This document shows positions 15,905 to 26,196 of a DNA stretch of 64,000 nt, in pieces. The stretch comes from Engraulis encrasicolus (taxonomy: Eukaryota > Chordata > Actinopteri > Clupeiformes > Engraulidae): contig NC_085859.1 of assembly GCF_034702125.1 (NCBI RefSeq), forward strand, positions 7,735,771 through 7,799,770, read 5' to 3'. The stretch's first letter is position 1; the number at the start of each line of letters is the position of its first letter. Position numbers and translations under genes: made by a program. The notes under the pieces were generated by a model that was not told the DNA's origin, searched no databases, and saw only the letters and a program-made list of their open reading frames with translations.

Positions 15905-18040
15905 TCAATACTCAGGATAGTGACTGTTTCTTATCTTTTGGTCAGCCATTGGGCTGAGCTGGGGATCCATTGGATAGACTGGCCATTCATCATATGGTCT
16001 GCAGAGAGAGGTTGGACCTTCTATCCATTGGCTGTATTGGCTGCATTGGCTGCGTTCTGTGAATTGTGACATGTCTGGGTGTGATAGTCGATGATGGACA
16101 ACGAAGGTGTGGAATTGTGAATGATCATTGGCAATGCATTTCAGAACTTCCTGACCATCATTCCAATGCACTAACCTCTCAAGTCCAACTTGTAGCTCTA
16201 TCCCGGGCATTTTATCCATTTTGACTTCAAGCATCGTAGCGGAGAGCTCCATTTTGGGGCCTCTCAACTGTTTCAAGGGAGCCAATCTTCCTTTTTCAGT
16301 CGTGGAGACGCAGACGTCACTCTGGCTATTCTCCATCCCCAGGTAAGTTGCAGTGATGTAGTCATATTCACAGGCATTTGAGAGGCAATGCAGTTGAATG
16401 CGTGTCGTTTTTTCAAAGTGTTTTGGGTTGATGCAGCAAGTTACACTGATGTCACTCAGCTTCTCCAGACTGGATGTCCACTCTATCCATTTCTTGGATG
16501 TTGTGGCAGGAACAGGGTCATCCCAGCTATACTTGCCATTGCATAACTGCTGGAGCATCTGCAGGACGAGCAACAGGACTGGAACTAAGAAGCTGAGTGG
16601 GTTGTACACTGCTCTAGCAGGTATGCCCCTTCGAGTAAGTGCTTTGTGTTTCAGTGGGACCTTGAAAGCATCATTCTTGATGTACCTTTGTAGCCCAAGG
16701 GCCTTCGCCATTGGCAGTTCCTTTTTCTCCAGGTCAAGCGTTTCCACATCTTTGTTTCCATCCCTTTTTGATTTTCCTGCTTTTTCCTTCAGGCCGAGGA
16801 GGCGGTGTTCTGCTGAGATTTTGTTTGGCAGGACTTGGTTTTCTCTTCTGAGAGGTAAGTCTAGATGATGGTGTCCATCCTTTAGCACAACACTGTTGTT
16901 CATGGTTTTCATGTATTTCTTGTTTTTTACAGACATTCCAGGTTTGTCTTTGAGTGCTCTTTCACCGAATTCTTTGTTGTAGTGATGATGAATCGTAGGC
17001 TCCGCTGTTCTGGCTACTGAGATCCTGTTGCACTTGACTGCTGGACAGTTGGTTGTGTCTTGACCACAGCCTCTAAGAGGGCCACAAACGAGCCACCCTA
17101 AGTGTGTTCTAATGGCAAATGGGCCCCCTTGCTCACTATTAATCACTTCCAAGGGCTCCATGACATTGTGAGCATTCAATCCAATTAATAATTCAACTTT
17201 GGCATGGATGTCTGGTAGTGTCACTTTTCGTAGATATGGCCATTTTGAGAGGTCTTGTTGTCTAATCATGTTGTTCTTTGACACAGGCATTTCCTGTTGT
17301 GTGTAGGCGTCTGGTAAGGTAACAAAGTCAGACCTGTTAAGTCCAGCAACTTCAAGTCCTGTGACTAGGTACGAGGGGATGCATTTCTCTCGGCTCATAG
17401 TGTGCAGCATAATGTTGGTTTTTCTTCCATCAATGTGCAATTTTGACATTAGCTGTTCAGTGCAAAAAGTAGCAGAACTGCCTGAATCAAGGAAAGCATA
17501 TGTTTCAATTATCTGATCACTTTGGCTGCTTTTTACCTGGATGGGGACGATGGGAAGTGCACATTCTGGCTTACCGGCCCCGATATGGCCACAGGATGTT
17601 AAGGCAACAGGTTGGTCAATGTCATGGTCAGCAGATGGTCTCTGTGTGTCTGCATCTGGTTTTGTCTTTTGTTTACTTTCTAAGTGTAGAAGGCTTGGAT
17701 GTGGTTTCTTGCATACATCACATGTGAGGCGCCTTGTGCAGTCCTTGCTGATGTGTCCTTTTGCAAGACATCCAAAGCAGATTCCATTTCTCCTTAGGAA
17801 GTCAATTTTGTCCTTATTTGACTTTTTTCTCAGACTCGAGCATTGTGCAAGTGTGTGCGGGCCATTGCAGAATCCACAATGTGGTAGTTGGTCTATGGTT
17901 GTGGCAAAGCCTCCAATAGATTTGGGCTTGGGTTGAGGTTTTGATTGGTTTGCGGTCTGAGGGCTATCTGTGATGTTGCCAAATACTGGGTCTGAGTGGA
18001 TACGGACTTGTTTTTCCAGGAACTCAACTAGATGGGGGAA
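15905..18040 (-). CDS. BEL/Pao protease-RNase H polyprotein lacking the RT core
   Basis: The frame is open from about 18040 to 15905; the first Met is at 17449, but conserved Gag-protease sequence lies upstream in the same frame. Visible parts: two zinc knuckles (CGFCNGPHTLAQC, CFGCLAKGHISKDC); an aspartic protease motif FLDSGSSATFC (about 17475-17505); a linker before reverse transcriptase ending near ISAEHRLLGLKEK; then a jump to the connection and RNase H region (LPMAKALGLQ, KKWIEWTSSLEKL, MELSATMLEVKMDKM). The palm region with its catalytic YxDD box is missing, yet the frame stays open. The protein would be about 700 residues; an intact BEL/Pao polyprotein is more than twice that. Expected role if expressed: processing only. 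Confidence 0.75.
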   Translation of the reverse strand, partial: FPHLVEFLEKQVRIHSDPVFGNITDSPQTANQSKPQPKPKSIGGFATTIDQLPHCGFCNGPHTLAQCSSLRKKSNKDKIDFLRRNGICFGCLAKGHISKDCTRRLTCDVCKKPHPSLLHLESKQKTKPDADTQRPSADHDIDQPVALTSCGHIGAGKPECALPIVPIQVKSSQSDQIIETYAFLDSGSSATFCTEQLMSKLHIDGRKTNIMLHTMSREKCIPSYLVTGLEVAGLNRSDFVTLPDAYTQQEMPVSKNNMIRQQDLSKWPYLRKVTLPDIHAKVELLIGLNAHNVMEPLEVINSEQGGPFAIRTHLGWLVCGPLRGCGQDTTNCPAVKCNRISVARTAEPTIHHHYNKEFGERALKDKPGMSVKNKKYMKTMNNSVVLKDGHHHLDLPLRRENQVLPNKISAEHRLLGLKEKAGKSKRDGNKDVETLDLEKKELPMAKALGLQRYIKNDAFKVPLKHKALTRRGIPARAVYNPLSFLVPVLLLVLQMLQQLCNGKYSWDDPVPATTSKKWIEWTSSLEKLSDISVTCCINPKHFEKTTRIQLHCLSNACEYDYITATYLGMENSQSDVCVSTTEKGRLAPLKQLRGPKMELSATMLEVKMDKMPGIELQVGLERLVHWNDGQEVLKCIANDHSQFHTFVVHHRLSHPDMSQFTERSQCSQYSQWIEGPTSLCRPYDEWPVYPMDPQLSPMADQKIRNSHYPEY

Positions 18041-18770
18041 ATGTCACCCTTTTGTTTTGAGTTTGCATGTCTGAGGCCACTGTTCTCCATCTGTCACGGA
18101 GTCTATGGGGAAGTTTGAAGACTATGGCTTTGAGGTTTGATGCCAGGTTCAATTCGTCCATGTATGTCATACTTTCCATTGAATTGCTACAACTTCTGAG
18201 GAAAAGTGCATATGCCTGCAATGCTGTGGGGTCTTCTGCTTTAATTGGTAACCAGGTAAGGGCTTTCTCTATGTATGCATTTGCAATTCTATATTCATTG
18301 CCATAATTTTCTTTCAGCAGACGTTTAGCTGTTGCAAAACTGGTGTCTGAGGGCAAATGCTGACAGCTCTTAACGAGTTCTTGAGCTGCTCCCTTAGTAT
18401 ACTGCTCAAGAAAAGACAATTTGTCTTCACTGGTCTCAAGTTTGGACTCTACAATTTGCTCAAAAGACAGAATAAATGATTGGTACTTCATTATATCACC
18501 TTCAAAGGGCACTATGTCACGTTTTGGCAGAGCAGCAATTTGTTGTTGTCTTACCAGAGACTTTGTGATGTTGCTGTGGCTTTCCAGGATCGTGTGGAGT
18601 TGATCAGGCTCCGCTGTTCCCTGTGAAGCTTGAGTCTGCTGTGCCGTTGCAGTAGGTGGAGGTGGAGTTGGAGTTATTTGGGTGTCACATATCTGTACTG
18701 TTTGTCGACTTGGTCTGACGGGGGGTGCAGTAGTCTGTTGAGCCATTGTTGTATGTTTGGGTTGTGGCAT
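18024..18770 (-). CDS. gag: BEL/Pao Gag, middle part
   Basis: A 248-codon frame with a proline/threonine-rich start, then a capsid-like block (PFEGDIMKYQSFILSFEQIV, LTWLPIKAEDPTALQAYALF, LKAIVFKLPHRLRDRW) typical of the DUF1759 Gag domain of BEL/Pao elements. It ends prematurely at 18024 by a one-base shift in a C run near 18036; the zinc-knuckle part continues in another frame. Confidence 0.75.
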   Translation of the reverse strand: MPQPKHTTMAQQTTAPPVRPSRQTVQICDTQITPTPPPPTATAQQTQASQGTAEPDQLHTILESHSNITKSLVRQQQIAALPKRDIVPFEGDIMKYQSFILSFEQIVESKLETSEDKLSFLEQYTKGAAQELVKSCQHLPSDTSFATAKRLLKENYGNEYRIANAYIEKALTWLPIKAEDPTALQAYALFLRSCSNSMESMTYMDELNLASNLKAIVFKLPHRLRDRWRTVASDMQTQNKRVTFPPSS

Positions 18771-18807
18771 GTTGGCTTCGGCATGTTGCTGTTGAGGTGC
18801 ATTGACT

Positions 18808-19668
18808 TCAGTTTGTAGAGGGATATGGAGAATGATGCCAGATGGTTCCAGTTGTCTTCGACTTTGGTTTTACGCAAGGTGTCATGGCAATGTCTTTGAA
18901 GTCCAGTGTATCATCTTTGTCTATTTGTAACTTTTCAAAGTACTCATTCATTCCGTCCAAGTTTGTTGAATCAGGATTTTCTTCAGCAGATTTGAAAAAG
19001 GATATTTTGGCTGATGCTGCGTCCAACTGTGTTTGTATGTCCTTCTTCTTTCTTAACAGTTCCTCTTGTTCCTCTATAGCGTGTTTCTCATGCAGTGCTT
19101 TGGCTTTGAATTCAAGTGATTTTCTTTCAGCCTCTGCCTGTATGCGTGAAGACACTGTGCTTTTTACAGATGGGACAGAACGGCCTTTACTTGATGTGCG
19201 AGATCTGGGTTTTCCTGCTGCTGATGCACTGTCTTCAGGCCTGATGTCATCAGTAACTTCAGCAGGCTGGTCATGGATCTCCTCTTTGGCCGTCTCTCCG
19301 ATAGGTTTCAGGTTGGCCCACCATTGTGAAAGAGAGGAAAGGAATTCTGTTATCACTGTCCATTTTGGTTCAAACCACGTTGTTGTATCATTCTCACATT
19401 CTTCTTCATTCAATAAACACTGATACTTTGCGTGTGCTTCTTTAAATTCATTCAGTGTTGTGTTGTAAATGGTCTCATTTGCTTTGAGTTCGTCACTACA
19501 AGCGGTGTCTTTCATTAATTCTTTAATTATGTTCATGCGCCTAGTCAGCTGGCGAAGCTTGACTTTTCTGGTTGTGCGCACTTCTTCCAAAGTTTGTTTG
19601 GTAATTTCAACACCATCTGAGACATCAACATCTTTAACTAAAATTTCTTTTATATTTTCTTCATTCAT
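18808..19668 (-). CDS. gag: BEL/Pao Gag, N-terminal coiled-coil part
   Basis: A 286-codon frame starting MNEENIKEIL. It is rich in K/E with heptad-like stretches (about residues 165-225), as in the N-terminal region of BEL/Pao Gag. It ends at 18808 and the downstream Gag block lies in a different frame, so a frameshift between about 18770 and 18830 breaks it. Confidence 0.65.
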   Translation of the reverse strand: MNEENIKEILVKDVDVSDGVEITKQTLEEVRTTRKVKLRQLTRRMNIIKELMKDTACSDELKANETIYNTTLNEFKEAHAKYQCLLNEEECENDTTTWFEPKWTVITEFLSSLSQWWANLKPIGETAKEEIHDQPAEVTDDIRPEDSASAAGKPRSRTSSKGRSVPSVKSTVSSRIQAEAERKSLEFKAKALHEKHAIEEQEELLRKKKDIQTQLDAASAKISFFKSAEENPDSTNLDGMNEYFEKLQIDKDDTLDFKDIAMTPCVKPKSKTTGTIWHHSPYPSTN

Positions 19669-19794
19669 TTTAACAAACTAGGTCAGCCAATTGGGCCCTC
19701 AAAACGTGAACAAAAAATGATTCACTTCTTTCAATCTTCTTATCTTCTTAGTGTTTTCATAAATGTTCTTAATTCAACAGAAAAAGTTCCATAT

Positions 19795-20050
19795 CCATTC
19801 CAGGTAAGTAACAGAAATCCTCTTCATTCACAGGCAAGTAACACAAATCTTCTTTTGTAAGTAAAACAAATCTTCTTCTTTTGCAGGTAACGGAAATCCT
19901 CTTCATTTACAGGTAAGTAACAGAAATCCTCTTCATTTGCAAGTAACATAAATCTTTTTCAGGTAAGTAACAAAAATCTTCTTTTTCAGGTAAGTAATAT
20001 AAATCTTCTTTTTCAGGTAAGAAATGTAAATCTTCTTTTGTAGATAATGA
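19795..20050 (+). repeat. Tandem 20-30-bp repeat in the BEL/Pao leader with splice-site-like units
   Basis: About eight imperfect units of the form CAGGTAAGTAACA-AAATCTTCTT lie between the 5' LTR and Gag. On the plus strand (antisense to the element) several units carry a pyrimidine-rich stretch, CAG and then GTAAGT. Confidence 0.8.
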
Positions 20051-20258
20051 GGCTTTTTTGTACTTGCCTTTGTTTGTTCAAGGTTTCCAAGATGGCCGTC
20101 CTTTGTTTGCTTCCATGTGCTTTCCAAACAATTCACTTCTGAGTTCCAATGTTCTTATAGTCCATGATTCCAAAGTAATTCGAAAGCAAAGTCCATTTTA
20201 GTCCAAATGTTCCAAGTCTTGAAGTCCAGTACTCCAAAGGGCAGCTTTCTTACTTAAA

Positions 20259-20681
20259 TGTATTGGTCTTTTACCAATTTTCCATGATGACTGATTGAGA
20301 GTACCATTTCTTGACTGACTTGTCCTTGCCCAAGAAGTTAAAAGTTGAAATGATGGAATGTCCACAAAAAGAAAATAGTTTTAACCTCAAAATATTGAGG
20401 ATTTAATTGTACTTTTACAGAAAACAAAGAAATAAATGCAATGGTGGTAAGTGCAGCTTCTCAGGGCAGGAGACAGACGTAAGAAAGCTGTAAGCCTCCA
20501 ATCAGCCACACCTGGTCTGGTCCTCAGCAGGTACTTATGCCTCTCGATTAGAGACACCAGGACTCCAGACCTGTAGGGGGCGCACAAGAGATGCTTCCAA
20601 CCAGTAGGTTAATTTGTGCTCTTCAACTGTAGGTGGTGCAAAAGAGTTGTGTTCGTATAAAGGGTTAAATTGGCTCTTACA
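20259..20681 (-). repeat. 5' LTR of the BEL/Pao element
   Basis: Matches 14804-15227 over its whole length with few differences; the boundaries are TGTA on the left and TTACA on the right of the plus strand. It abuts the 3' end of a minus-strand LINE fragment on its right. Confidence 0.88.
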
Positions 20682-20839
20682 CTCGTTTATTGATCCCAGG
20701 GGGAAATTAAGGTGTCAAGTAGCATACACACATAAATAAAGACATTGCCCACAAGGCATAACACACATAATTACACATAAAATAATCATATATAGCTTAC
20801 TGTTGCATACATTTTGCCAAGGCATCTCTCTCTCACTCA

Positions 20840-20983
<144 letters not shown>

Positions 20984-21168
20984 AAAATATAAAGTGTAAA
21001 GTGTCCACAGTGTTAACATGTGCCAAGTGGCACATATAAGCCAAGACAAAGTGGCCATAAAGTGTCCAGGAGTGTCCATAGTATCTCTGTCTAGTACAAT
21101 GTCCATATTATTCCTTGGAAAAAGGATGGGGGGGAGCGTGGGGGTCGCCCCCTGTGTCACTCCACACA

Positions 21169-21327
<159 letters not shown>

Positions 21328-21762
21328 GCAGATGTGCATTCTACTGAAGAGGAGTCAAAGGGTAAAGAGTCCAGGTAGATAAGTGTGCAGGAGGGGGATC
21401 TGTTATGCAGTCCAGTCCCCTATAACGATCTCTCTTTGTGTGTCCTTCTGTGCGATGTTGAATAGCTGGATGGCCCTGGGCACAAAGGACTTCCTCAGCC
21501 TGTCTGTCTTGCAGGAGATGGCGCGCAGTCTGTGGCTGAACAGGCTTCTCTGGTTGTCGAAGACTGGGTACAGGGGGTGCTTGCAGTTGTCCAAGATAGA
21601 GTCCAATCTGCTAAGTGTCCTCTTGTCAGCTGTGGTTGTGAGGGCGTCCAGTTCTGTGCCTACCACAGACCCGTCCAGCATCTCTCTTCCTAATGCTGCC
21701 ACCCCAGCATGCCACAGCTATCTAAAACCCTTGCTCGTGATTGGACACACACACACACACCA

Positions 21763-22636
21763 GGGGAGGGGTGAAACTGTTTTTCCCCACCAGTCACTGT
21801 GGCTGGTAGATTCTAAAATCTACCAGTCACTCACAATTCTTACCAGTCACCATTTTTAACAGTTCATATTCAATCGTTCCAGATATTATAATGTCAAATA
21901 AGATAATTTTCTGATCAATACTTTTGTTTCAGAGGTCATGAATTCAGTTATTGTGTTGCCAATAACTCTTTTCATTACCAATTTGCTTAAACCATTGATG
22001 TTGGATGTTGCGTATAATTCAGCATTAACCTGGGCGCTTATTTAATGCTTCTAGTCAAAGGGAAAAAACTCACCTGCCAAGGTGAACAGTGTGAATAGTG
22101 GTGTCAACAAAAATTGTTTCGGCAATGCAATAGAATGCGGGGCATGGACAATTCAATTCAAAGCGGCAAGTTCCAGAATTGATGCGGCAATTTTTTTAAG
22201 TTTCAATTACGTCCGTGGATATTTCAGGAGCAAATGAATGTTAAATTAAATAAAAGCACTGCAAAGCATTGGAAATAGCAAGACTGATACAGAAAACAGC
22301 TAATAAAATGTTGCTCATCATTGCCTCATCATAATTGATGAAACTTGATTGATGCTTTCAGTAGAAATTATAATGCATTGCAATGCATTGCAGAAATGAA
22401 TTGAATCGAATTGCTACCTCCCGAATCGTAATCGAATCGTGAGGGCAGTGCCAATGCACACCACTATTTTCAAATTCTTTGTATGACCAGTGCATGTAAA
22501 GAAATTGACAATAAAACCCACTTGACTTGACTTGACTTGACTTGACTTGACTACAGGTGAGATGACATATTTCACCAGTCAAAGGCCAAATTCACCCGTC
22601 ATTAGCAGGTGGATGGGTGCTTATTTCCTTCCCTGA
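21763..22636. mobile_element. Probable hAT-type element inserted in an AC repeat
   Basis: The left end CAGGGGAGG...CCACCAGTCACTGTGGCTGG and the right end ...GCTTATTTCCTTCCCTG form a short inverted repeat (CAGGGRAGG). Both sides are ACACAC runs, compatible with an 8-bp duplication but not diagnostic. Inside are a second hAT-like end (AGTGGTGT at 22098; ACACCACT at 22458) and a LINE tail. Confidence 0.45.
22467..22552 (+). mobile_element. LINE 3' tail ending in (TTGAC)n
   Basis: TTTGTATGACCAGTGCATGT and the following AAAGAAATTGACAATAAAACC end in about five TTGAC repeats. The same tail occurs inverted at 44240-44305, where it ends a LINE copy that still has coding sequence. This copy is a very short 5' truncation. 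Confidence 0.7.
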
Positions 22637-22658
22637 CACACACTCACACGCACACACA

Positions 22659-22753
22659 CCAACTTCAAAAGCCTTCCACACTTCCTATCTGTAATTGGAA
22701 CTCAATTTATTATAATTAGGCCGTATAACCATTAGGCCACGCCTGCACCGTGT
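22659..22753. repeat. Direct repeat, copy 1 (with 23367-23449)
   Basis: CACCAACTTCAAAAGC-TTCCACACTTCC through CATTAGGCCACGCCTGCAC is repeated at 23367-23449 with a short deletion. Both copies are followed by a GT-rich microsatellite. The 610 bp between them holds a truncated hAT-like end (22787, CAGTGTTCGACACTAAC) and an (AACAT)n run. Confidence 0.8.
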
Positions 22754-22929
22754 GTGTGTGTGTGTGAGTGTGTGTGCGTGTGTCAGTGTTCGACACTAAC
22801 TTTTTTGCTTACCAGCCATTTTGGCTAGTGGTTTTCCTGACTCACTAGCCATTGGGCCTTTTCCCTAGCCATAATTTTCTTAACCATCATAGCAGCTTTA
22901 ATGAATTATATAACAGGCTGTAATTATGT

Positions 22930-22999
22930 AATGTAGGCTAACATAACATAACATAACATAACATAACATAACATAACATAACATAACATAACATAACAT
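22930..22999. repeat. (AACAT)n pentanucleotide run
   Basis: About 13 perfect AACAT units. Confidence 0.97.
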
Positions 23000-23366
23000 G
23001 TTGGGTAGTGGTTTGGTTTCTGTTTTTGTGTGTTTTTGTCTAATTTTGCTGTGACTTTATTTAATTTCGCTGATGGTTTGCTGGGTGCCGTTCGTGGTTC
23101 CGCCCTGTCCTAATTTACCCCTCACCTGTGGTTGGACTGTGCTGCCCACCCTGTGTGTATGTGTGAGGGTGGTTGAATATGTTATTTATTCCTGATTCAT
23201 GCTTATGTATAGTTGAACAAGTAATAAAAACTATTGTATTTGGGACCCTCGTTTCTGTCGTTGTATGACGAACCTGTGTAGCCTTTGAGTAAATTAATTC
23301 CTGGTGATACCACTTACTACCACCAGGTGGCGTAGTCGCAACTTTCCACTTTGCTACAACACACAC
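23000..23366. other. Unassigned stretch
   Basis: No gene or known element was recognised; the sequence is unique-looking and includes a short AC run at its right end. Confidence 0.5.
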
Positions 23367-23449
23367 ACCAACTTCAAAAGCGTTCCACACTTCCTATCTG
23401 TAATTGGAACTCAATTAGGCCGTATAACCATTAGGCCACGCCTGCACTG
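23367..23449. repeat. Direct repeat, copy 2
   Basis: Second copy of 22659-22753; it lacks the TTATTATAATT stretch present in copy 1. Confidence 0.8.
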
Positions 23450-23499
23450 TGTGTGTGTGTGTGCGTGTGTGCGTGTGTGTGTGTGTGTGCGTGCGTGCA

Positions 23500-23530
<31 letters not shown>

Positions 23531-23620
23531 CCGTGCGTGCGTGCGTGCGTGCGTGCGCGTGTGTGTGTGTGTGTGCGTGCGTGTGCGCGTGCATGTGTGT
23601 GTGCATGTGCGCACTAGCGT
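23450..23620. repeat. GT/GC-rich compound microsatellite
   Basis: Irregular GTGT, GTGC and GCGT units. Confidence 0.93.
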
Positions 23621-23659
23621 GTGTTTTTAACCAATTAACTGTCTTTCTAATGTCTAATA

Positions 23660-24641
23660 GCTAATTTGATAAGTTTCAATCAGGTTTCCGTGCCTACCAC
23701 AGCACTGAAACAGCTCTTATTAAAGTTATGAATGACATAAGATTCAATTCTGATGCTGGCAAATCATCCGTCTTGGTGCTACTGGATTTAAGTGCAGCCT
23801 TCGATACAGTTAATCATTCTATACTACTACATAGACTGGAACACTGGGTATAGTGATCAACTGGCTAAAATCGTACTTACAACAAAGAAGTTTTTTTTGT
23901 CGCCATTGGAAGACATACCTCATCACCGATGTCTCTGAATTGTGGGGTCCCCCAGGGCTCCATTCTGGGACCACTACTGTTCAATCTGTATATGTTGCCA
24001 CTGGGACACATTATTGAGAATAACTCCATAAATTACCATAGCTATGCGGATGATACCCAGCTCTACTTATCTATGTCCCCCAATGACTACACCCCCCTTG
24101 AATCACTCTATCATTGCATGGGCCAAATTAACAAATGGATGTCTCACAATTTCCTCCAGCTGAACACAGATAAAACTGAAGTAATTATATTTGGGAAAAG
24201 AGAGGAGAGACAAAAGATTGCTACTATCCTTGAAACGAAAGGGCTGAAAGCAAGGGAAACAGTTAAAAATCTTGGGATCCTCATTGACAGTGACCTAAAC
24301 TTCAACAGTCACATGAAAGCTATTACTAAGTCTGCATTTTATCACATAAAAAACGTCTCTAAATGTAGGGGCCTGATGTCTAAACATGATCTGGAGAAGC
24401 TAATACATGCCTTCATTTCTAGTAAAGTTGATTACTGTAACAGTCTTTTTACTGGCATCCCCAATAAGACCATTAAACAGCTTCAACTCATACAAAATGC
24501 AGCTGCAAGGGTTCTTACAAAGACAAGGAAGTTCGACCACATTACTCCAATTTTAATATTGCTGCATTGGCTCCCAGTAAGCTACAGAATTGATTTTATG
24601 CTACTTGTGTTTAAATCATTAAATGGAATGGGACCCACATA
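23660..24641 (+). mobile_element. 5'-truncated L2-type LINE, reverse transcriptase part
   Basis: From 23668 one strand encodes [18 protein letters not shown], then [16 protein letters not shown]; after a frame break near 23850-23930 the frame 23929-24660 gives GVPQGSILGPLLFNLYM, the catalytic YADDTQLY box, LQLNTDKTEVIIFG and LQLIQNAAARVLT. These are L2/CR1-clade motifs. The copy is truncated at the 5' end and interrupted at 24640-24641 by a Tc1 fragment. No 3' end was seen. Confidence 0.85.
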
Positions 24642-24990
24642 CAGTATATCACAAAAGTGAATACACCCTCACAGTTTTTGTACACCCATCTAAAGCCAAT
24701 TTGTTTATCTTGGTCTCAAGAGAGATGAACAGACCAAGGATATGGATCACTGGAACCATGTCGTGTGTTCTGAAGAGACCAAGATAAACAAATTTGCTTT
24801 AGATGGTGCCAAGCATGTGTGGTGGTAAACAAGTGAGTTTTACAATAAAAAGTGTATCCTATCAAAAGTCAAGCATGGTAGTGGGACTGACATGGTTTGG
24901 GGATGCATGGCTGCTGTCAACATTGGTAATCTGAAATACACCTAAAAGAAAGAAACATGCATGTCAACATGCACTGTGACTACTGAAGCA
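24642..24990 (+). pseudogene. Degenerate Tc1-like transposon fragment
   Basis: It begins at a TA with CAGTATATCACAAAAGTGAA, a Tc1-type end, then shows pieces of transposase (EETKINKFALDGAKHVWW; SGTDMVWGCMAAVNIGNL) with stops and deletions. It inserted into the L2 reverse transcriptase frame. It is unrelated in detail to the intact Tc1 at 28511-30129. Confidence 0.7.
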
Positions 24991-24999
24991 GATCATGCA

Positions 25000-25026
25000 A
25001 TATAGAATATGGATACACAGGTACAA

Positions 25027-25119
<93 letters not shown>

Positions 25120-25309
25120 ATTAATGGTGTTTCTAATCTTCATGTATGATGATGTAGACCAGAGGTGTGCGTGCGTGCTCGCGCGTGTGTGTGTGTGTGT
25201 GTGTGTTTGAAGATGCAGTGGGGTAGGTCAATATAGAATATGGATATCAAGCATCTCAGAGGAACACAGTGCTGTGCTGTCAATCAAATAAGACAGAGGT
25301 ACAACACTA

Positions 25310-25385
<76 letters not shown>

Positions 25386-25430
25386 ACTCCTGGTCCTTCT
25401 CCTCTCCGTGTGTGATGATGTAGACCAGGT
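25000..25430. repeat. Two tandem copies of a ~210-bp segment with (GT)n
   Basis: ATATAGAATATGGATA ... GGTACAACAC, then (GT)n, then TTTA and TGATGATGTAGACCAG, occurs at 25000-25165 and again at 25231-25430. The second copy contains the end of the light-chain exon; the first has a decayed version of it. Confidence 0.75.
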
Positions 25431-25488
25431 TTTTGTAGTCCAGATTTCCGGCCACGTCAGGCGGGAACGCAGTAAACATCTGCTCCAT
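25384..25488 (-). pseudogene. Orphan last exon of a myosin regulatory light chain (myl2-like)
   Basis: The minus strand has an acceptor TTCTTCAG at 25489 onward, then 34 codons and TAA (25384-25386). The peptide holds [20 protein letters not shown] and ends in a THGEEKDQE tail. This is the C-terminus of striated-muscle myosin regulatory light chains, in the last EF-hand region; such proteins bind the myosin heavy-chain neck. An (AC)n tract lies directly upstream, as in an intron. Known light chains have about 165 residues, and none of the upstream exons was recognised to the right. It may be a duplicated gene fragment, or the end of a gene whose other exons are diverged or further off. Confidence 0.7.
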
Positions 25489-25494
25489 CTGAAG

Positions 25495-25497
<3 letters not shown>

Positions 25498-25591
<94 letters not shown>
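25498..25591. repeat. (CA)n microsatellite
   Basis: Pure CA immediately upstream (minus-strand sense) of the light-chain exon acceptor. Confidence 0.98.
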
Positions 25592-25593
<2 letters not shown>

Positions 25594-26190
25594 TTAGGAT
25601 ATAGCAATTTGTGCTAGCCTTTGTGCTCGTGATGATGACGTAAACATCTGCACAATGGTCTGTTGTTGTTGAGTAACTGTCTGCGATTGGTTGAGAGCTG
25701 TCCAATCATTTCAAACCAGAACTGAGTGCAAACTTCCCGCTTCCTGCAATCGTGTCCATATCAAACAACCTCCAGGAGGATTCAAACCTGCGACCCTGTA
25801 ACCAAGCTCTTGACATGAATGTGGACAATGCCCACGGCCAATCCCATATGAAAAAGAATTATATGATTCATATACTGCAAACATGCATGTTCCTTACATG
25901 AAATCGTATAGAAAAAATGTGCCAGATTTGCAAGAGTCACTTATACGTTTTCTAATATATGTCTATCATGATAGTCGATTATGGCCCCTTTTCGAAAAGA
26001 AATACTATATGGAACTTATACGCATGCCATATAACATGACTGCATGCAGTATAAATTCTTATAAGAGTTTGACATGCCAACAATGCATAATACTATATTA
26101 TATTGACTAAAACATAGGAGAAAACTACTATATTCCTATAGAAATAATGCACGTTTTATGTTAAAATCATATTGAAGTCTTATTCAATTT
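25592..26190. other. Unassigned AT-rich stretch
   Basis: No gene is seen. The segment 25766-25845 (TCAAACCTGCGACCCTGTAACC, GAATGTGGACAATGCCCACGG) recurs at about 14375-14455, so part of it is a dispersed repeat. Confidence 0.5.
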
Positions 26191-26196
26191 ACGTGT

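Larger units (their letters stand above)
14804..20681 (-). mobile_element. BEL/Pao LTR retrotransposon, internally deleted
   Basis: Near-identical LTRs at 14804-15227 and 20259-20681 enclose minus-strand Gag, protease and RNase H sequence of BEL/Pao type. The reverse transcriptase core and most of the integrase are missing, so this copy cannot be autonomous. Flanks are ATCGT (14799-14803) and CTCGT (20682-20686), an imperfect 5-bp duplication. Confidence 0.85.

Noticed and set aside
21403..21702. Possible host gene frame with an ALTTTADKRTLSRLDS stretch
   Set aside because: It matches the distal end of non-LTR reverse transcriptases and is followed by a LINE-type 3' UTR, so it is annotated as a LINE fragment.
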